DNA of 64,000 bases from Sympetrum striolatum (lineage: Eukaryota; Arthropoda; Insecta; Odonata; Libellulidae), in assembly GCA_947579665.1 (NCBI GenBank), contig OX388341.1, positions 620,001-684,000 on the forward strand. Reading direction: 5' to 3'. This document shows positions 39,101-51,042 of this stretch, in pieces (within the stretch, counting starts at the first letter, position 1; each line of letters begins with the position of its first letter). The notes under the pieces were generated by a model. The model did no database searches. It was not told where the DNA came from and saw only the letters and a list, made by a program, of their open reading frames with translations. The position numbers and the translations under genes were made by a program.

Positions 39101-40193
39101 TAAGTTAGCTTTAGTTATCAAAAATAGAATACAATCTCTTACGATTATTTTTCTCTTTCTGGCTATCATTAAGTGGAATCATCTGCAATACAATGGAGTC
39201 ACTGGTGATGCTGCGGTGCCTAGAAGGATTAGGAGAGCCAGGAAGCGGAGGATGCCTAATAAATTGAGTATTAAAGTATACAATGCGTATTTAGTTTAAC
39301 TGTCATTGCTGTTAATTGAGATTAAGTTAGCTAATGTTATCAAAAATAGAATACAATCTCTTACGATTCTTTTTCTCTTCCTGGCCATCATTAAGTCGAA
39401 TCATCTGCAATACAATGGAGTCACTGGTGATGCTGCGGTGCTAAGAAGGATTAGGAGAGCAAGGAAGCGCAGGATGCCTAATAAATTGAGTATTAAAGTA
39501 TACAATGCGTATTTAGTTTAACTGTCATTGCTGTTAATTGAGATTAAGTTAGCTTTAGTTATCAAAAATAGAATACAATCTCTTACGATTATTCTTCTCT
39601 TTCTGGCTATCATTAAGTGGAATCATCTGCAATACAATGGAGTCACTGGTGATGCTGCGGTGCTTAGAAAGGTTAGGAGAGCCAGGAAGCGGAGGATGCC
39701 TAATAAATTGAGTATTAAAGTATATAATGCGTATTTAGTTTAACTGTCATTGCTGTTAATTGAGATTAAGTTAGCTATTGCTATCAAAAATAGAATACAA
39801 TCACCTACGATTCTTTTTCTCTTCCTGGCCATCATTAAGTCGAATCATCTGCAATACAATGGAATCACTGATGATGCTGCGGTGCTTAGAAAGATTAGGA
39901 GAGCCAGGAAGCGGAGGATGCCTAATAAATTGAGTATTAAAGTATACAATGCGTATTTAGTTTAACTGTCGTTGCTGTTAATTGAGATTTAGTTAGCTAT
40001 TGCTATCAAAAATAAAATACAATCTCTTTCGATTCTTTTTCACTTTCTGGCTATCATTAAGTCGAATCATCTGCAATACAATGGAGTCAATGGTGATGCT
40101 GCGGTGCCTAGAAGGATTAGGAGAGCCAGGCAGCGGAGGATGCCAATTAAATTGAGTATTAAAGTAAACAATGCGTATTTAGTTTAACTGTCA
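36198..40193 (+). repeat. 444-bp dimeric higher-order repeat, 18 monomers
   Basis: All 18 units are exactly 222 bp. Two kinds alternate: one with TTAGCTAATGTTATC plus CTAAGAAGGATTAGGAGAGC, and one with TTAGCTTTAGTTATC (or GCATTAG) plus TTTCTGGCTATC and often AAGTGGAATC. A larger pattern overlays this: 37086 onward recurs at 38418 onward (offset 1332 = 6 units), and 36198-37085 recurs at 39306-40193 (offset 3108 = 14 units), including the GGAATCACTGATGATG unit and the CTTTCGATTC unit. Near-identity and absence of indels mark this as among the most recently homogenised parts of the window. Confidence 0.94.
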
Positions 40194-41080
40194 TTGCTGT
40201 TAATTGAGATTAAGTTAGCTATTGTTATCAAAAATAGAAGACAATCACTTACGATTGTTTCTCTCTTCCTGTCCATTATTAAGTCGAATCATCTGCAATA
40301 CAATGGAGTCTGTGGTGAAGCTGCGGAGCTTAGAAAGATTAGGAGAGCCAGGAAGCGGAGGATGCCTAATAAATTGAGTATTAAAGTAAACAATGCGTAT
40401 TTAGTTTAACTGTCATTGCTGTTAATTGAGATTAAGTTAGCTATTGTTATCAAAGATAGAATACAATCTCTTACGATTCTTTTCTCTTCCTGGCCATCAT
40501 TAACTCGAATCATCTGCAATACAATGGAGTCACTGGTGATGCTGCGGTGCTTAGAATGATTAGGAGAGCAAGGAAGCGCAGGATGCCTAATAAATTGAGT
40601 ATTAAAGTAAACAATGCGTATTTAGTTTAACTGTCATTGCTGTTAATTGAGATTAAGTTAGCTATTGTTATCAAAAATAGAATATAATCTCTTGCGATTC
40701 TTTTTCTCTTCCTGGCCATCATTAAGTTGAATCATCTTTAATACAATGGAGTCACTGGTGATGCTACGGTGCTTAGAATGATTAGGAGAGCCAGGAAGCG
40801 GAGGATGCCTAATAAACTGAGTATTAAAGCAAACAATGCGTATTTACTTTAACTGTCATTGCTGTTAATTGAGATTAAGTTAGCTAATGTTATCAAAAAT
40901 AGAATACAATCTCTTACGATTCTTTTTCTCGTCCTGGCCATCATTAAGTCGAATCATCTGCAATACAATGGAGTCACTGGTGATGCTGCGGTGCTAAGAA
41001 GGATTAGGAGAGCCAGGAAGCGGAGGATGCCTAATAAATTGAGTATTAAAGTATACAATGCGTATTTAGTTTAACTGTCA
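40194..41080 (+). repeat. Landmark module second copy and linking units
   Basis: It begins with a type A unit (GAAGACAATC, CTGTCCATTATT, GCTGCGGAGC) that matches 20786 at offset 19408 bp. Next comes the unit with TTAGAATGATTAGGAGAGC, then a unit with AATATAATCTCTTGCGATTC and CATTAAGTTGAATC (also seen near 26750 and 34670), and a TTAGCTAATG unit with TTTCTCGTCC (shared with 34846). Confidence 0.87.
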
Positions 41081-41201
41081 TTGCTGTTAATTGAGATTAA
41101 GTTAGCTATTGTTATCAAAAATAGAATACAATCTCCTACGATTCTTTTTCTCTTCCTGGCCATCATTAAGTCGAATCATCTTTAATACAATGGAGTCACT
41201 G
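41081..41201 (+). repeat. 121-bp truncated monomer
   Basis: Opens the first 565-bp module. It has CTCCTACGATTC and is followed by GAGATTAAGATAGC. Confidence 0.95.
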
Positions 41202-41645
41202 TTGCTGTTAATTGAGATTAAGATAGCTTTTGTTATCAAAAATAGAATATAATCTCTTACGATTCTTTTTCTCTTCCTGGCCATCATTAAGTCGAATCAT
41301 CTTTAATACAATGGAGTCACTGGTGATGCTGCGGTGCTTAGAAGGATTAGGAGAGCAAGGAAGCGCAGGATGCCTAATAAATTGAGTATTAAAGTACACA
41401 ATGCGTATTAAGTTTAACTGTCATTGCTGTTCATTGAGATTAAGTTAGTTTTTGTTATCAAAAATAGAATACAATCTCTTACGATTCTTATTCTCTTTCT
41501 GGCCATCATTAAGTCGAATCATCTGCAATACAATGGAGTCACTGGTGATACTGCGGTGCTTAGAAAGGTAAGGAGAGCAAGGAAGCAGAGGATGCGTAAT
41601 AAATTGAGTATTAAAGTATACAATGCGTATTAAGTTTAACTGTCA

Positions 41646-41766
41646 TTGCTGTTAATTGATATTAAGTTAGTTTTTGTTATCAAAAATAGAATACAATCTC
41701 CTACGATTCTTTTTCTCTTCCTGGCCATCATTAAGTCAAATCATCTTTAATACAATGGAGTCACTG
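41646..41766 (+). repeat. 121-bp truncated monomer
   Basis: Opens the second 565-bp module. It has the private TTGATATTAAGTTAGTTTTTG and CATTAAGTCAAATC. Confidence 0.95.
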
Positions 41767-42210
41767 TTGCTGTTAATTGAGATTAAGATAGCTTTTGTTA
41801 TCAAAAATAGAATATAATCTCTTACGATTCTTTTTCTCTTCCTGGCCATCATTAAGTCGAATCATCTGCAATACAATGGAGTCACTGGTGATGCTGCGGT
41901 GCTTAGAAGGATTAGGAGAGCAAGGAAGCGCAGGATGCCTAATAAATTGAGTATTAAAGTATACAATGCGTATTAAGTTTAACTGTCATTGCTGTTCATT
42001 GAGATTAAGTTAGTTTTTGTTATCAAAAATAGAATACAATCTCTTACGATTCTTATTCTCTTTCTGGCCATCATTAACTCGAATCATCTGCAATACAATG
42101 GAGTCACTTGTGATGCTGCGGTGCTTAGAAAGATTAGGAGAGCAAGGAAGCAGAGGATGCGTAATAAATTGAGTATTAAAGTATACAATGCGTATTAAGT
42201 TTAACTGTCA

Positions 42211-43540
42211 TTGATGTTAATTGAGATTAAGTTAGTTATTGTTATCTATAATAAAATACAATCTCTAACGATTCTTTCTCTCTTCCTGGCCAACATTAAG
42301 TCGAATCATCTTTAATACAATGGAGTCACTGGTGATGCTGCGGTGCTTAGAAAGATTAGGAGAGCCAGGAAGCGGAGGATGCCTAATAAATTGAGTATTA
42401 AAGTATACAATGCGTATTTAGTTTAACTGTCGTTGCTGTTAATTGAGATTTAGTTAGCTATTGCTATCAAAAATAAAATACAATCTCTTACGATTATTTT
42501 CTCTTCCTGGCCATCATTAAGTCGAATCATCTGCAATACAATGGAGTCACTTGTGATGCTGCGGTGCTTAGAAAGATTAGGAGAGCATGGAAGCAGAGGA
42601 TGCGTAATAAATTGAGTATTAAAGTATACAATGCGTATTAAGTTTAACTGTCATTGCTGTTAATTGAGATTAAGTTAGTTATTGTTATCAATAATAAAAT
42701 ACAATCTCTAACGATTCTTTTTCTCTTCCTGGCCAACATTAAGTCGAATCATCTTTAATACAATGGAGTCACTGGTGATGCTGCGGTGCTTAGAAAGATT
42801 AGGAGAGCCAGGCAGCGGAGGATGCCTAATAAATTGAGTATTAAAGTATACAATGCGTATTTAGTTTAACTGTCGTTGCTGTTAATTGAGATTTAGTTAG
42901 CTATTGCTATCAAAAATAAAATACAATCTCTTACGATTCTTTTCTCTTCCTGGCCATCATTAAGTCGAATCATCTGCAATACAATGGAGTCACTTGTGAT
43001 GCTGCGGTGCTTAGAAAGATTAGGAGAGCAAGGAAGCAGAGGATGCGTAATAAATTGAGTATTAAAGTATACAATGCGTATTAAGTTTAACTGTCATTGC
43101 TGTTAATTGAGATTAAGTTAGTTATTGTTATCAATAATAAAATACAATCTCTAACGATTCTTTTTCTCTTCCTGGCTTTCATTAAGTCGAATCATCTTTA
43201 ATACAATGGAGTCACTGGTGATGCTGCGGTGCTTAGAAAGATTAGGAGAGCCAGGAAGCGGAGGATGCCTAATAAATTGAGTATTAAAGTATACAATGCG
43301 TATTTAGTTTAACTGTCGTTGCTGTTAATTGAGATTTAGTTAGCTATTGCTATCAAAAATAAAATACAATCTCTTTCGATTCTTTTTCACTTCCTGGCCA
43401 TCAATTAGTCGAATCATCTGCAATACAATGGAGTCAATGGTGATGCTGCGGTGCTTAGAAAGATTAGGAGAGCCAGGCAGCGGAGGATGCCTAATAAATT
43501 GAGTATTAAAGTAAACAATGCGTATTTAGTTTAACTGTCA
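42211..43540 (+). repeat. 443-bp dimer, three copies
   Basis: Dimers start at 42211, 42654 and 43097. The first member has TTAGTTATTGTTATC plus ATAATAAAATAC and CTCTAACGATTC. The second has GTCGTTGCTG and AAATAAAATAC with GGAGTCACTTGTGATG in copies one and two. In the third copy the second member is replaced by the CTTTCGATTC / GTCAATGGTGATG unit, which here again precedes a type A unit. Confidence 0.9.
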
Positions 43541-44427
43541 TTGCTGTTAATTGAGATTAAGTTAGCTTTGTTATCAAAAATAGAAGACAATCACTTATGA
43601 TTGTTTCTCTCTTCCTGTCCATTATTAAGTCGAATCATCTGCAATACAATGGAGTCTGTGGTGAAGCTGCGGAGCTTAGAAAGATTTGGAGAGCCAGGAA
43701 GCGGAGGATGCCTAATAAATTGAGTATTAAAGTAAACAATGCGTATTTAGTTTAACTATCATTGCTGTTAATTGAGATTAAGTTAGCTATTGTTATCAAA
43801 AAAAGAATACAATCTCTTACGATTCTTCTTCTCTTCCTGGCCATCATTAACTCGAATCATCTGCAATACAATGGAGTCACTGGTGATGCTGTGGTGCTTA
43901 GAAAGATTAGGAGAGCCAGGAAGTGGAGGATGCCTAATAAATTGAGTATTAAAGTATACAATGCGTATTAAGTTTAACTGTCATTGCTGTTAATTGAGAT
44001 TAAGTTAGCTATTGCTATCAAAAATAGAATATAATCTCTTACGATTCTTTTTCTCTTCCTGGCCATCATTAAGTCGAATCATCTTTAATACAATGGAGTC
44101 ACTGGTAATGCTGCGGTGCTTAGAAAGATTAGGAGAGCCAGGAAGCGGAGGATGCCTAATAAATTGAGTATTAAAGTATACAATGAGTATTTAGTTTAAC
44201 TGTCATTGCTGTTAATTGAGATTAAGTTAGCTATTGTTATCAAAAATAGAATACAAACTCTTACGATTCTTCTTCTCTTCCTGGCCATCATTAAGTCGAA
44301 TCACCTTTAATACAATGGAGTCACTGGTGATGCTTCGGTGCTTAGAAAGATTAGGAATGTCAGGAAGCGGAGGATGCCTAATAAATTTAGTATTAAAGTA
44401 TACAATGCGTATTTAGTTTAACTGTCA
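43541..44427 (+). repeat. Mixed A and B units before the first 60-bp unit
   Basis: The first unit is type A (GAAGACAATCACTTATG, CTGTCCATTATT, GCGGAGC) and is shortened by TTAGCTTTGTTATC. B units follow, among them AATATAATCTC with CACTGGTAATG and a unit with GATGCTTCGG, TTAGGAATGTCAGG and AATTTAGTATT. The last of these recurs just before each of the three 60-bp units. Confidence 0.86.
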
Positions 44428-44487
44428 TTGCTGTTAATTGAGATTAAGTTAGCTTTAGTTATCAATGCGTATTTTGTTTAACTGTCA
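44428..44487 (+). repeat. 60-bp truncated monomer
   Basis: TTAGTTATCAATGCGTATTTTG joins unit position ~38 to position ~200, removing 162 bp. Both parent sites carry CAA (TTATCAA and AACAATGCG), so the junction has 3 bp of microhomology. This copy has a private ATTTTG instead of ATTTAG. Confidence 0.96.
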
Positions 44488-46927
44488 TTGCTGTTAATTG
44501 AGATTAAGTCAGCTATTGTTATCAAAAATAGAATAAAATCACTTACGAGTCTTTCTCTCTTCCTGTCATCATTAAGTCGAATCATTTGCAATACAATGGA
44601 GTCTGTGGTGAAGCTGCGGTGCTTAGAAAGATTTGGAGAGCCAGGAAGCGGTGGATGCCTAATAAATTGAGTATTAAAGTAAACAATGCGTATTTAGTTT
44701 AACTGTCATTGCTGTCAATTGAGATAAAGTTAACTATTGTTATCAAAAATAGAATACAATAACTTATGATTCTTTCTCTCTTCCTGTCCATCATTAAGTC
44801 GAATCATCTGCAATACAATGGAGTCTGTGGTGATGCTGCGGTGCTTAGAAAGATTAGGAGAGCCAGGAAGCGGAGGATGCCTAATAAATTGAGTATTAAA
44901 GTAAACAATGCGTATTTAGTTTAACTGTCATAACTGTTAATTGAGATTAAGTTAGCTATTGTTATCAAAAATAGAATACAATCACTTACGATTGTTTCTC
45001 TCTTCCTGTCCATCATTAAGTCGAATCATCTGCAATACAATGGAGTCTGTGGTGAAGCTGCGGAGCTTAGAAAGATTTGGAGAGCCAGGAAGCGGAGGAT
45101 GCCTAATAAATTGAGTATTAAAGTAAACAATGCGTATTTAGTTTAACTGTCATTGCTGTTAATTGAGATTAAGTTAGCTATTGTTATCAAAGATAGAATA
45201 CAATCTCTTACGATTCATTTTCTCTTCCTGGCCATCATTAACTCGAATCATCTGCAATACAATGGAGTCACTGGTGATGCTGCGGTGCTTAGAAAGATTA
45301 GGAGAGCCAGGAAGTGGAGGATGCCTAATAAATTGAGTATTAAAGTATACAATGCGTATTTAGTTTAACTGTCATTGCTGTTAATTGAGATTATGTTCGC
45401 TAACTTTATCAAATATAGAATACAATCTCTTACGATTCTTTTCTCTTCCTGGCCATCATTAACTCGAATCATCTGCAATACAATGGAGTCACTTTTAATG
45501 CTGCGGTGCTTAGAAAGATTACGAGAGCCAGGAAGCGGAGGATGCCTGATAATTTGAGTATTAAAGTATACAATGCGTATTTAGTTTATCTGTCATTGCT
45601 GTTAATTGAGATTAAGTTAGCTATTGTTATCAAAAATAGAATACAATCTCTTACGATTCTTTTTCTCTTCCTGGCCATCATTAAGTCGAATCATCTTTAA
45701 TACAATGGAGTCACTGGTGATGCTGCGGTGCTTAGAAGGATTAGGAGAGCAAGGAAGCGCAGGATGCCTAATAAATTGAGTATTAAAGTATACAATGAGT
45801 ATTTAGTTTAACTGTCATTGCTGTTAATTGAGATTAAGTTAGCTATTGGTATCAAAAATAGAATATAATCTCTTACGATTCTTTTTCTCTTCCTGGCCAT
45901 CATTAAGTCGAGTCATCTTTAATACAATGGAGTCACTGGTGATGCTGCGGTGCTTAGAAAGATTAGGAGAGCCAGGAAGCGGAGGATGCCTAATAAATTG
46001 AGTATTAAAGTATACAATGAGTATTTAGTTTAACTGTCATTGCTGTTAATTGAGATTAAGTTAGCTATTGCTATCAAAAATAGAATATAATCTCTTACGA
46101 TTCTTTTTCTCTTCCTGGCCATCATTAAGTCGAATCATCTTTAATACAATGGAGTCACTGGTAATGCTGCGGTGCTTAGAAAGATTAGGAGAGCCAGGAA
46201 GCGGAGGATGCCTAATAAATTGAGTATTAAAGTATACAATGAGTATTTAGTTTAACTGTCATTGCTGTTAATTGAGATTAAGTTAGCTATTGTTATCAAA
46301 AATAGAATACAAACTCTTACGATTCTTCTTCTCTTCCTGGCCATCATTAAGTCGAATCATCTTTAATACAATGGAGTCACTGGTGATGCTGCGGTGCTTA
46401 GAAAGATTAGGAATGCCAGGAAGCGGAATATGCCTAATAAATTGAGTATTAAAGTATACAATGCGTATTTAGTTTAACTGTCATTGCTGTTAATTGAGAT
46501 TAAGTTAGCTATTGCTATCAAAAATAAAATACAATCTCTTACGATTCTTTGTCTCTTCCTGGCCATCATTAAGTCGAATCATCTTTAATACAATGGAGTC
46601 ACTGGTGATGCTTCGGTGCTTTGAAAGATTAGGAATGCCAGGAAGCGGAGGATGCCTAATAAATTGAGTATTAAAGTATACAATGCGTATTAAGTTTAAC
46701 TGTCATTGCTGTTAATTGAGATTAAGTTAGCTATTGCTATCAAAAATAAAATACAATCTCTTACGATTCTTTGTCTCTTCCTGGCCATCATTAAGTCGAA
46801 TCATCTTTAATACAATGGAGTCACTGGTGATGCTTCGGTGCTTAGAAAGATTAGGAATGTCAGGAAGCGGAGGATGCCTAATAAATTTAGTATTAAAGTA
46901 TACAATGCGTATTTAGTTTAACTGTCA
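44428..46927 (+). repeat. 60-bp-headed block, copy a (2500 bp)
   Basis: It starts with the 60-bp unit. Type A units follow, including one with GAATAAAATC, CTTACGAGTC and CTGTCATCATT (221 bp). Next come AAAGATAG and ATTATGTTCGC units, a TTTATCTGTC junction, and B2 units with GGTATCAAAAATAG, AATATAATC and GGAATGCCAGG. Copy b starts 2500 bp later. Copies a and b each hold one extra unit in different places (the CTTACGAGTC unit is 2722 bp apart, the next shared units 2500 bp). Confidence 0.9.
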
Positions 46928-46987
46928 TTGCTGTTAATTGAGATTAAGTTAGCTTTAGTTATCAATGCGTATTTAGTTTAACTGTCA
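46928..46987 (+). repeat. 60-bp truncated monomer
   Basis: Same breakpoint as 44428-44487. It is followed by a unit that also has TTAGCTTTAGTTATC, so truncated and full unit share the same first 38 bp or so. Confidence 0.96.
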
Positions 46988-48318
46988 TTGCTGTTAATTG
47001 AGATTAAGTTAGCTTTAGTTATCAAAAATAGAATACAATCTCTTACGATTCTTTCTCTCTTCCTGTCCATCATTAAGTCGAATCATCTGCAATACAATGG
47101 AGTCTGTGGTGAAGCTGCGGAGCTTAGAAAGATTTGGAGAGCCAGGAAGCGGTGGATGCCTAATAAATTGAGTATTAAAGTAAACAATGCGTATTTAGTT
47201 TAACTGTCATTGCTGTTAATTGAGATTAAGTTAGCTATTGTTATCAAAAATAGAATAAAATCACTTACGAGTCTTTCTCTCTTCCTGTCATCATTAAGTC
47301 GAATCATTTGCAATACAATGGAGTCTGTGGTGAAGCTGCGGTGCTTAGAAAGATTTGGAGAGCCAGGAAGCGGTGGATGCCTAATAAATTGAGTATTAAA
47401 GTAAACAATGCGTATTTAGTTTAACTGTCATTACTGTTAATTGAGATTAAGTTAGCTATTGTTATCAAAAATAGAATACAATCACTTACGATTGTTTCTC
47501 TCTTCCTGTCCATCATTAAGTCGAATCATCTGCAATACAATGGAGTCTGTGGTGAAGCTGCGGAGCTTAGAAAGATTTGGAAGGCCAGGAAGCGGAGGAT
47601 GCCTAATAAATTTAGTATTAAAGTAAACAATGCGTATTTAGTTTAACTGTCATTGCTGTTAATTGAGATTAAGTTAGCTATTGTTATCAAAGATAGAATA
47701 CAATCTCTTACGATTCTTTTTCTCTTCCTGGCCATCATTAACTCGAATCATCTGCAATACAATGGAGTCACTGGTGATGCTGCGGTGCTTAGAAAGATTA
47801 GGAGAGCCAGGAAGTGGAGGATGCCTAATAAATTGAGTATTAAAGTATACAATGCGTATTTAGTTTAACTGTCATTGCTGTTAATTGAGATTAAGTTAGC
47901 TATTGGTATCAAAAATAGAATATAATCTCTTACGATTCTTTTTCTCTTCCTGGCCATCATTAAGTCGAATCATCTTTAATACAATGGAGTCACTGGTGAT
48001 GCTGCGGTGCTTAGAAAGATTAGGAGAGCCAGGAAGCGGAGGATGCCTAATAAATTGAGTATTAAAGTATACAATGAGTATTTAGTTTAACTGTCATTGC
48101 TGTTAATTGAGATTAAGTTAGCTATTGCTATCAAAAATAGAATATAATCTCTTACGATTCTTTTTCTCTTCCTGGCCATCATTAAGTCGAATCATCTTTA
48201 ATACAATGGAGTCACTGGTAATGCTGCGGTGCTTAGAAAGATTAGGAGAGCCAGGAAGCGGAGGATGCCTAATAAATTGAGTATTAAAGTAAACAATGCG
48301 TATTTAGTTTAACTGTCA

Positions 48319-50538
48319 TTGCTGTTAATTGAGATTAAGTTAGCTTTAGTTATCAAAAATAGAATACAATCTCTTACAATTCTTTTTCTCTTTCTGGCTA
48401 TCATTAAGTCGAATCATCTGCAATACAATGGAGTCACTGGTGATACTGCGGTGCTTAGAAAGATTAGGAGAGCAAGGAAGCGGAGGATGCCTAATGAATT
48501 GAGTATTAGGGTATACAATGCGTATTAAGTTTAACTGTCATTGCTGTTAATTGAGATTAAGTTAGCTATTGCTATCAAAAATAAAATACAATCTCTTACG
48601 ATTCTTTGTCTCTTCCTGGCCATCATTAAGTCGAATCATCTTTAATACAATGGAGTCACTGGTGAAGCTGCGGTGCTTAGAAAGATTAGGAATGCCAGGA
48701 AGCGGAGGATGCCTAATAAATTGAGTATTAAAGTATACAATGAGTATTTAGTTTAACTGTCATTGCTGTTAATTGAGATTAAGTTAGCTATTGTTATCAA
48801 AAATAGAATACAAACTCTTACGATTCTTCTTCTCTTCCGTGCCATCATTAAGTCGAATCATCTTTAATACAATGGAGTCACTGGTGATGCTGCGGTGCTT
48901 AGAAAGATTAGGAATGCCAGGAAGCGGAATATGCCTAATAAATTGAGTATTAAAGTATACAATGCGTATTTAGTTTAACTGTCATTGCTGTTAATTGAGA
49001 TTAAGTTAGCTTTAGTTATCAAAAATAGAATACAATCTCTTACAATTCTTTTTCTCTTTCTGGCTATCATTAAGTCAAATCATCTGCAATACAATGGAGT
49101 CACTGGTGATACTGCGGTGCTTAGAAAGATTAGGAGAGCAAGGAAGCGGAGGATGCCTAATAAATTGAGTATTAGGGTATACAATGCGTATTAAGTTTAA
49201 CTGTCATTGCTGTTAATTGAGATTAAGTTAGCTATTGCTATCAAAAATAAAATACAATCTCTTACGATTCTTTGTCTCTTCCTGGCCATCATTAAGTCGA
49301 ATCATCTTTAATACAATGGAGTCACTGGTGATGCTTCGGTGCTTAGAAAGATTAGGAATGCCAGGAAGCGGAGGATGCCTAATAAATTGAGTATTAAAGT
49401 ATACAATGAGTATTTAGTTTAACTTTCATTGCTGTTAATTGAGATTAAGTTAGCTATTGTTATCAAAAATAGAATACAAACTCTTACGATTCTTCTTCTC
49501 TTCCGTGCCATCATTAAGTCGAATCATCTTTAATACAATGGAGTCACTGGTGATGCTGCGGTGCTTAGAAAGATTAGGAATGCCAGGAAGCGGAATATGC
49601 CTAATAAATTGAGTATTAAAGTATACAATGCGTATTTAGTTTAACTGTCATTGCTGTTAATTGAGATTAAGTTAGCTTTAGTTATCAAAAATAGAATACA
49701 ATCTCTTACAATTCTTTTTCTCTTTCTGGCTATCATTAAGTCGAATCATCTGCAATACAATGGAGTCACTGGTGATACTGCGGTGCTTAGAAAGATTAGG
49801 AGAGCAAGGAAGCGGAGGATGCCTAGTAAATTGAGTATTAGGGTATACAATGCGTATTAAGTTTAACTGTCATTGCTGTTAATTGAGATTAAGTTAGCTA
49901 TTGCTATCAAAAATAGAATATAATCTCTTACGATTCTTTTTCTCTTCCTGGCCATCATTAAGTCGAATCATCTTTAATACAATGGAGTCACTGGTAATGC
50001 TGCGGTGCTTAGAAAGAATAGGAGAGCCAGGAAGCGGAGGATGCCTAATAAATTGAGTATTAAAGTATACAATGAGTATTTAGTTTAACTGTCATTGCTG
50101 TTAATTGGAATTAAGTTAGCTATTGTTATCAAAAATAGAATACAAACTCTTACGATTCTTCTTCTCTTCCGTGCCATCATTAAGTCGAATCATCTTTAAT
50201 ACAATGGAGTCACTGGTGATGCTGCGGTGCTTAGAAAGATTAGGAATGCCAGGAAGCGGAATATGCCTAATAAATTGAGTATTAAAGTATACAATGCGTA
50301 TTTAGTTTAACTGTCATTGCTGTTAATTGAGATTAAGTTAGCTTTAGTTATCAAAAATAGAATACAATCTCTTACAATTCTTTTTTTCTTTCTGGCTATC
50401 ATTAAGTCGAATCATCTGCAATACAATGGAGTCACTGGTGATGCTGCGGTGATTAGAAAGATTAGGAGAGCAAGGAAGCGGAGGATGCCTAATAAATTGA
50501 GTATTAGGGTATACAATGCGTATTAAGTTTAACTGTCA
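48319..50538 (+). repeat. 666-bp trimeric higher-order repeat, about 3.3 copies
   Basis: Trimers start at 48319, 48985, 49651 and 50317 (partial). Members are a TTAGCTTTAGTTATC unit with CTTACAATTC and GTATTAGGGTATAC, a GCTATCAAAAATA unit, and a unit with ACAAACTCTTACG plus CTTCCGTGCC and GCGGAATATGCC. Spacing is exactly 3 x 222 bp. In the third trimer the middle member is exchanged for an AATATAATC / GGTAATGCTG kind. Confidence 0.93.
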
Positions 50539-50982
50539 TTGCTGTTAATTGAGATTAAGTTAGCTATTGCTATCAAAAATAAAATACAATCTCTTACGAT
50601 TCTTTGTCTCTTCCTGGCCATCATTAAGTCGAATCATCTTTAATACAATGGAGTCACTGGTGATGCTTCGGTGCTTAGAAAGATTAGGAATGCCAGGAAG
50701 CGGAGGATGCCTAATAAATTGAGTATTAAAGTATACAATGCGTATTAAGTTTAACTGTCATTGCTGTTAATTGAGATTAAGTTAGCTATTGCTATCAAAA
50801 CTAAAATACAATCTCTTACGATTCTTTGTCTCTTCCTGGCCATCATTAAGTCGAATCATCTTTAATACAATGGAGTCACTGGTGATGCTTCGGTGCTTAG
50901 AAAGATTAGGAATGTCAGGAAGCAGAGGATGCCTAATAAATTTAGTATTAAAGTATACAATGCGTATTTAGTTTAACTGTCA

Positions 50983-51042
50983 TTGCTGTTAATTGAGATT
51001 AAGTTAGCTTTAGTTATCAATGCGTATTTAGTTTAACTGTCA
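50983..51042 (+). repeat. 60-bp truncated monomer
   Basis: Third copy with the same breakpoint. The next unit has the private GATTAATTTAGC. Confidence 0.96.

Larger units (their letters stand above)
41081..42210 (+). repeat. Tandem 565-bp module, two copies
   Basis: Modules 41081-41645 and 41646-42210 each consist of a 121-bp unit, a 222-bp unit with GATTAAGATAGC plus AATATAATCTC, and a 222-bp unit with TGCTGTTCATTGAG and TTAGTTTTTGTTATC. All three members are in the same order in both copies. Confidence 0.94.
46928..50982 (+). repeat. 60-bp-headed block, copy b (4055 bp)
   Basis: Same order of units as copy a to about 48.3 kb, then a trimer expansion (48319-50538) not present in copy a, then the GATGCTTCGG / AATGTCAGG unit that precedes the next 60-bp unit. 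The excess over copy a is 1555 bp, i.e. seven full units plus one base. Confidence 0.9.

Noticed and set aside
44428..44487. 60-bp unit as an independent inserted element
   Set aside because: All 60 bases are accounted for by the start and end of a normal monomer joined at CAA, so it is a deletion product.
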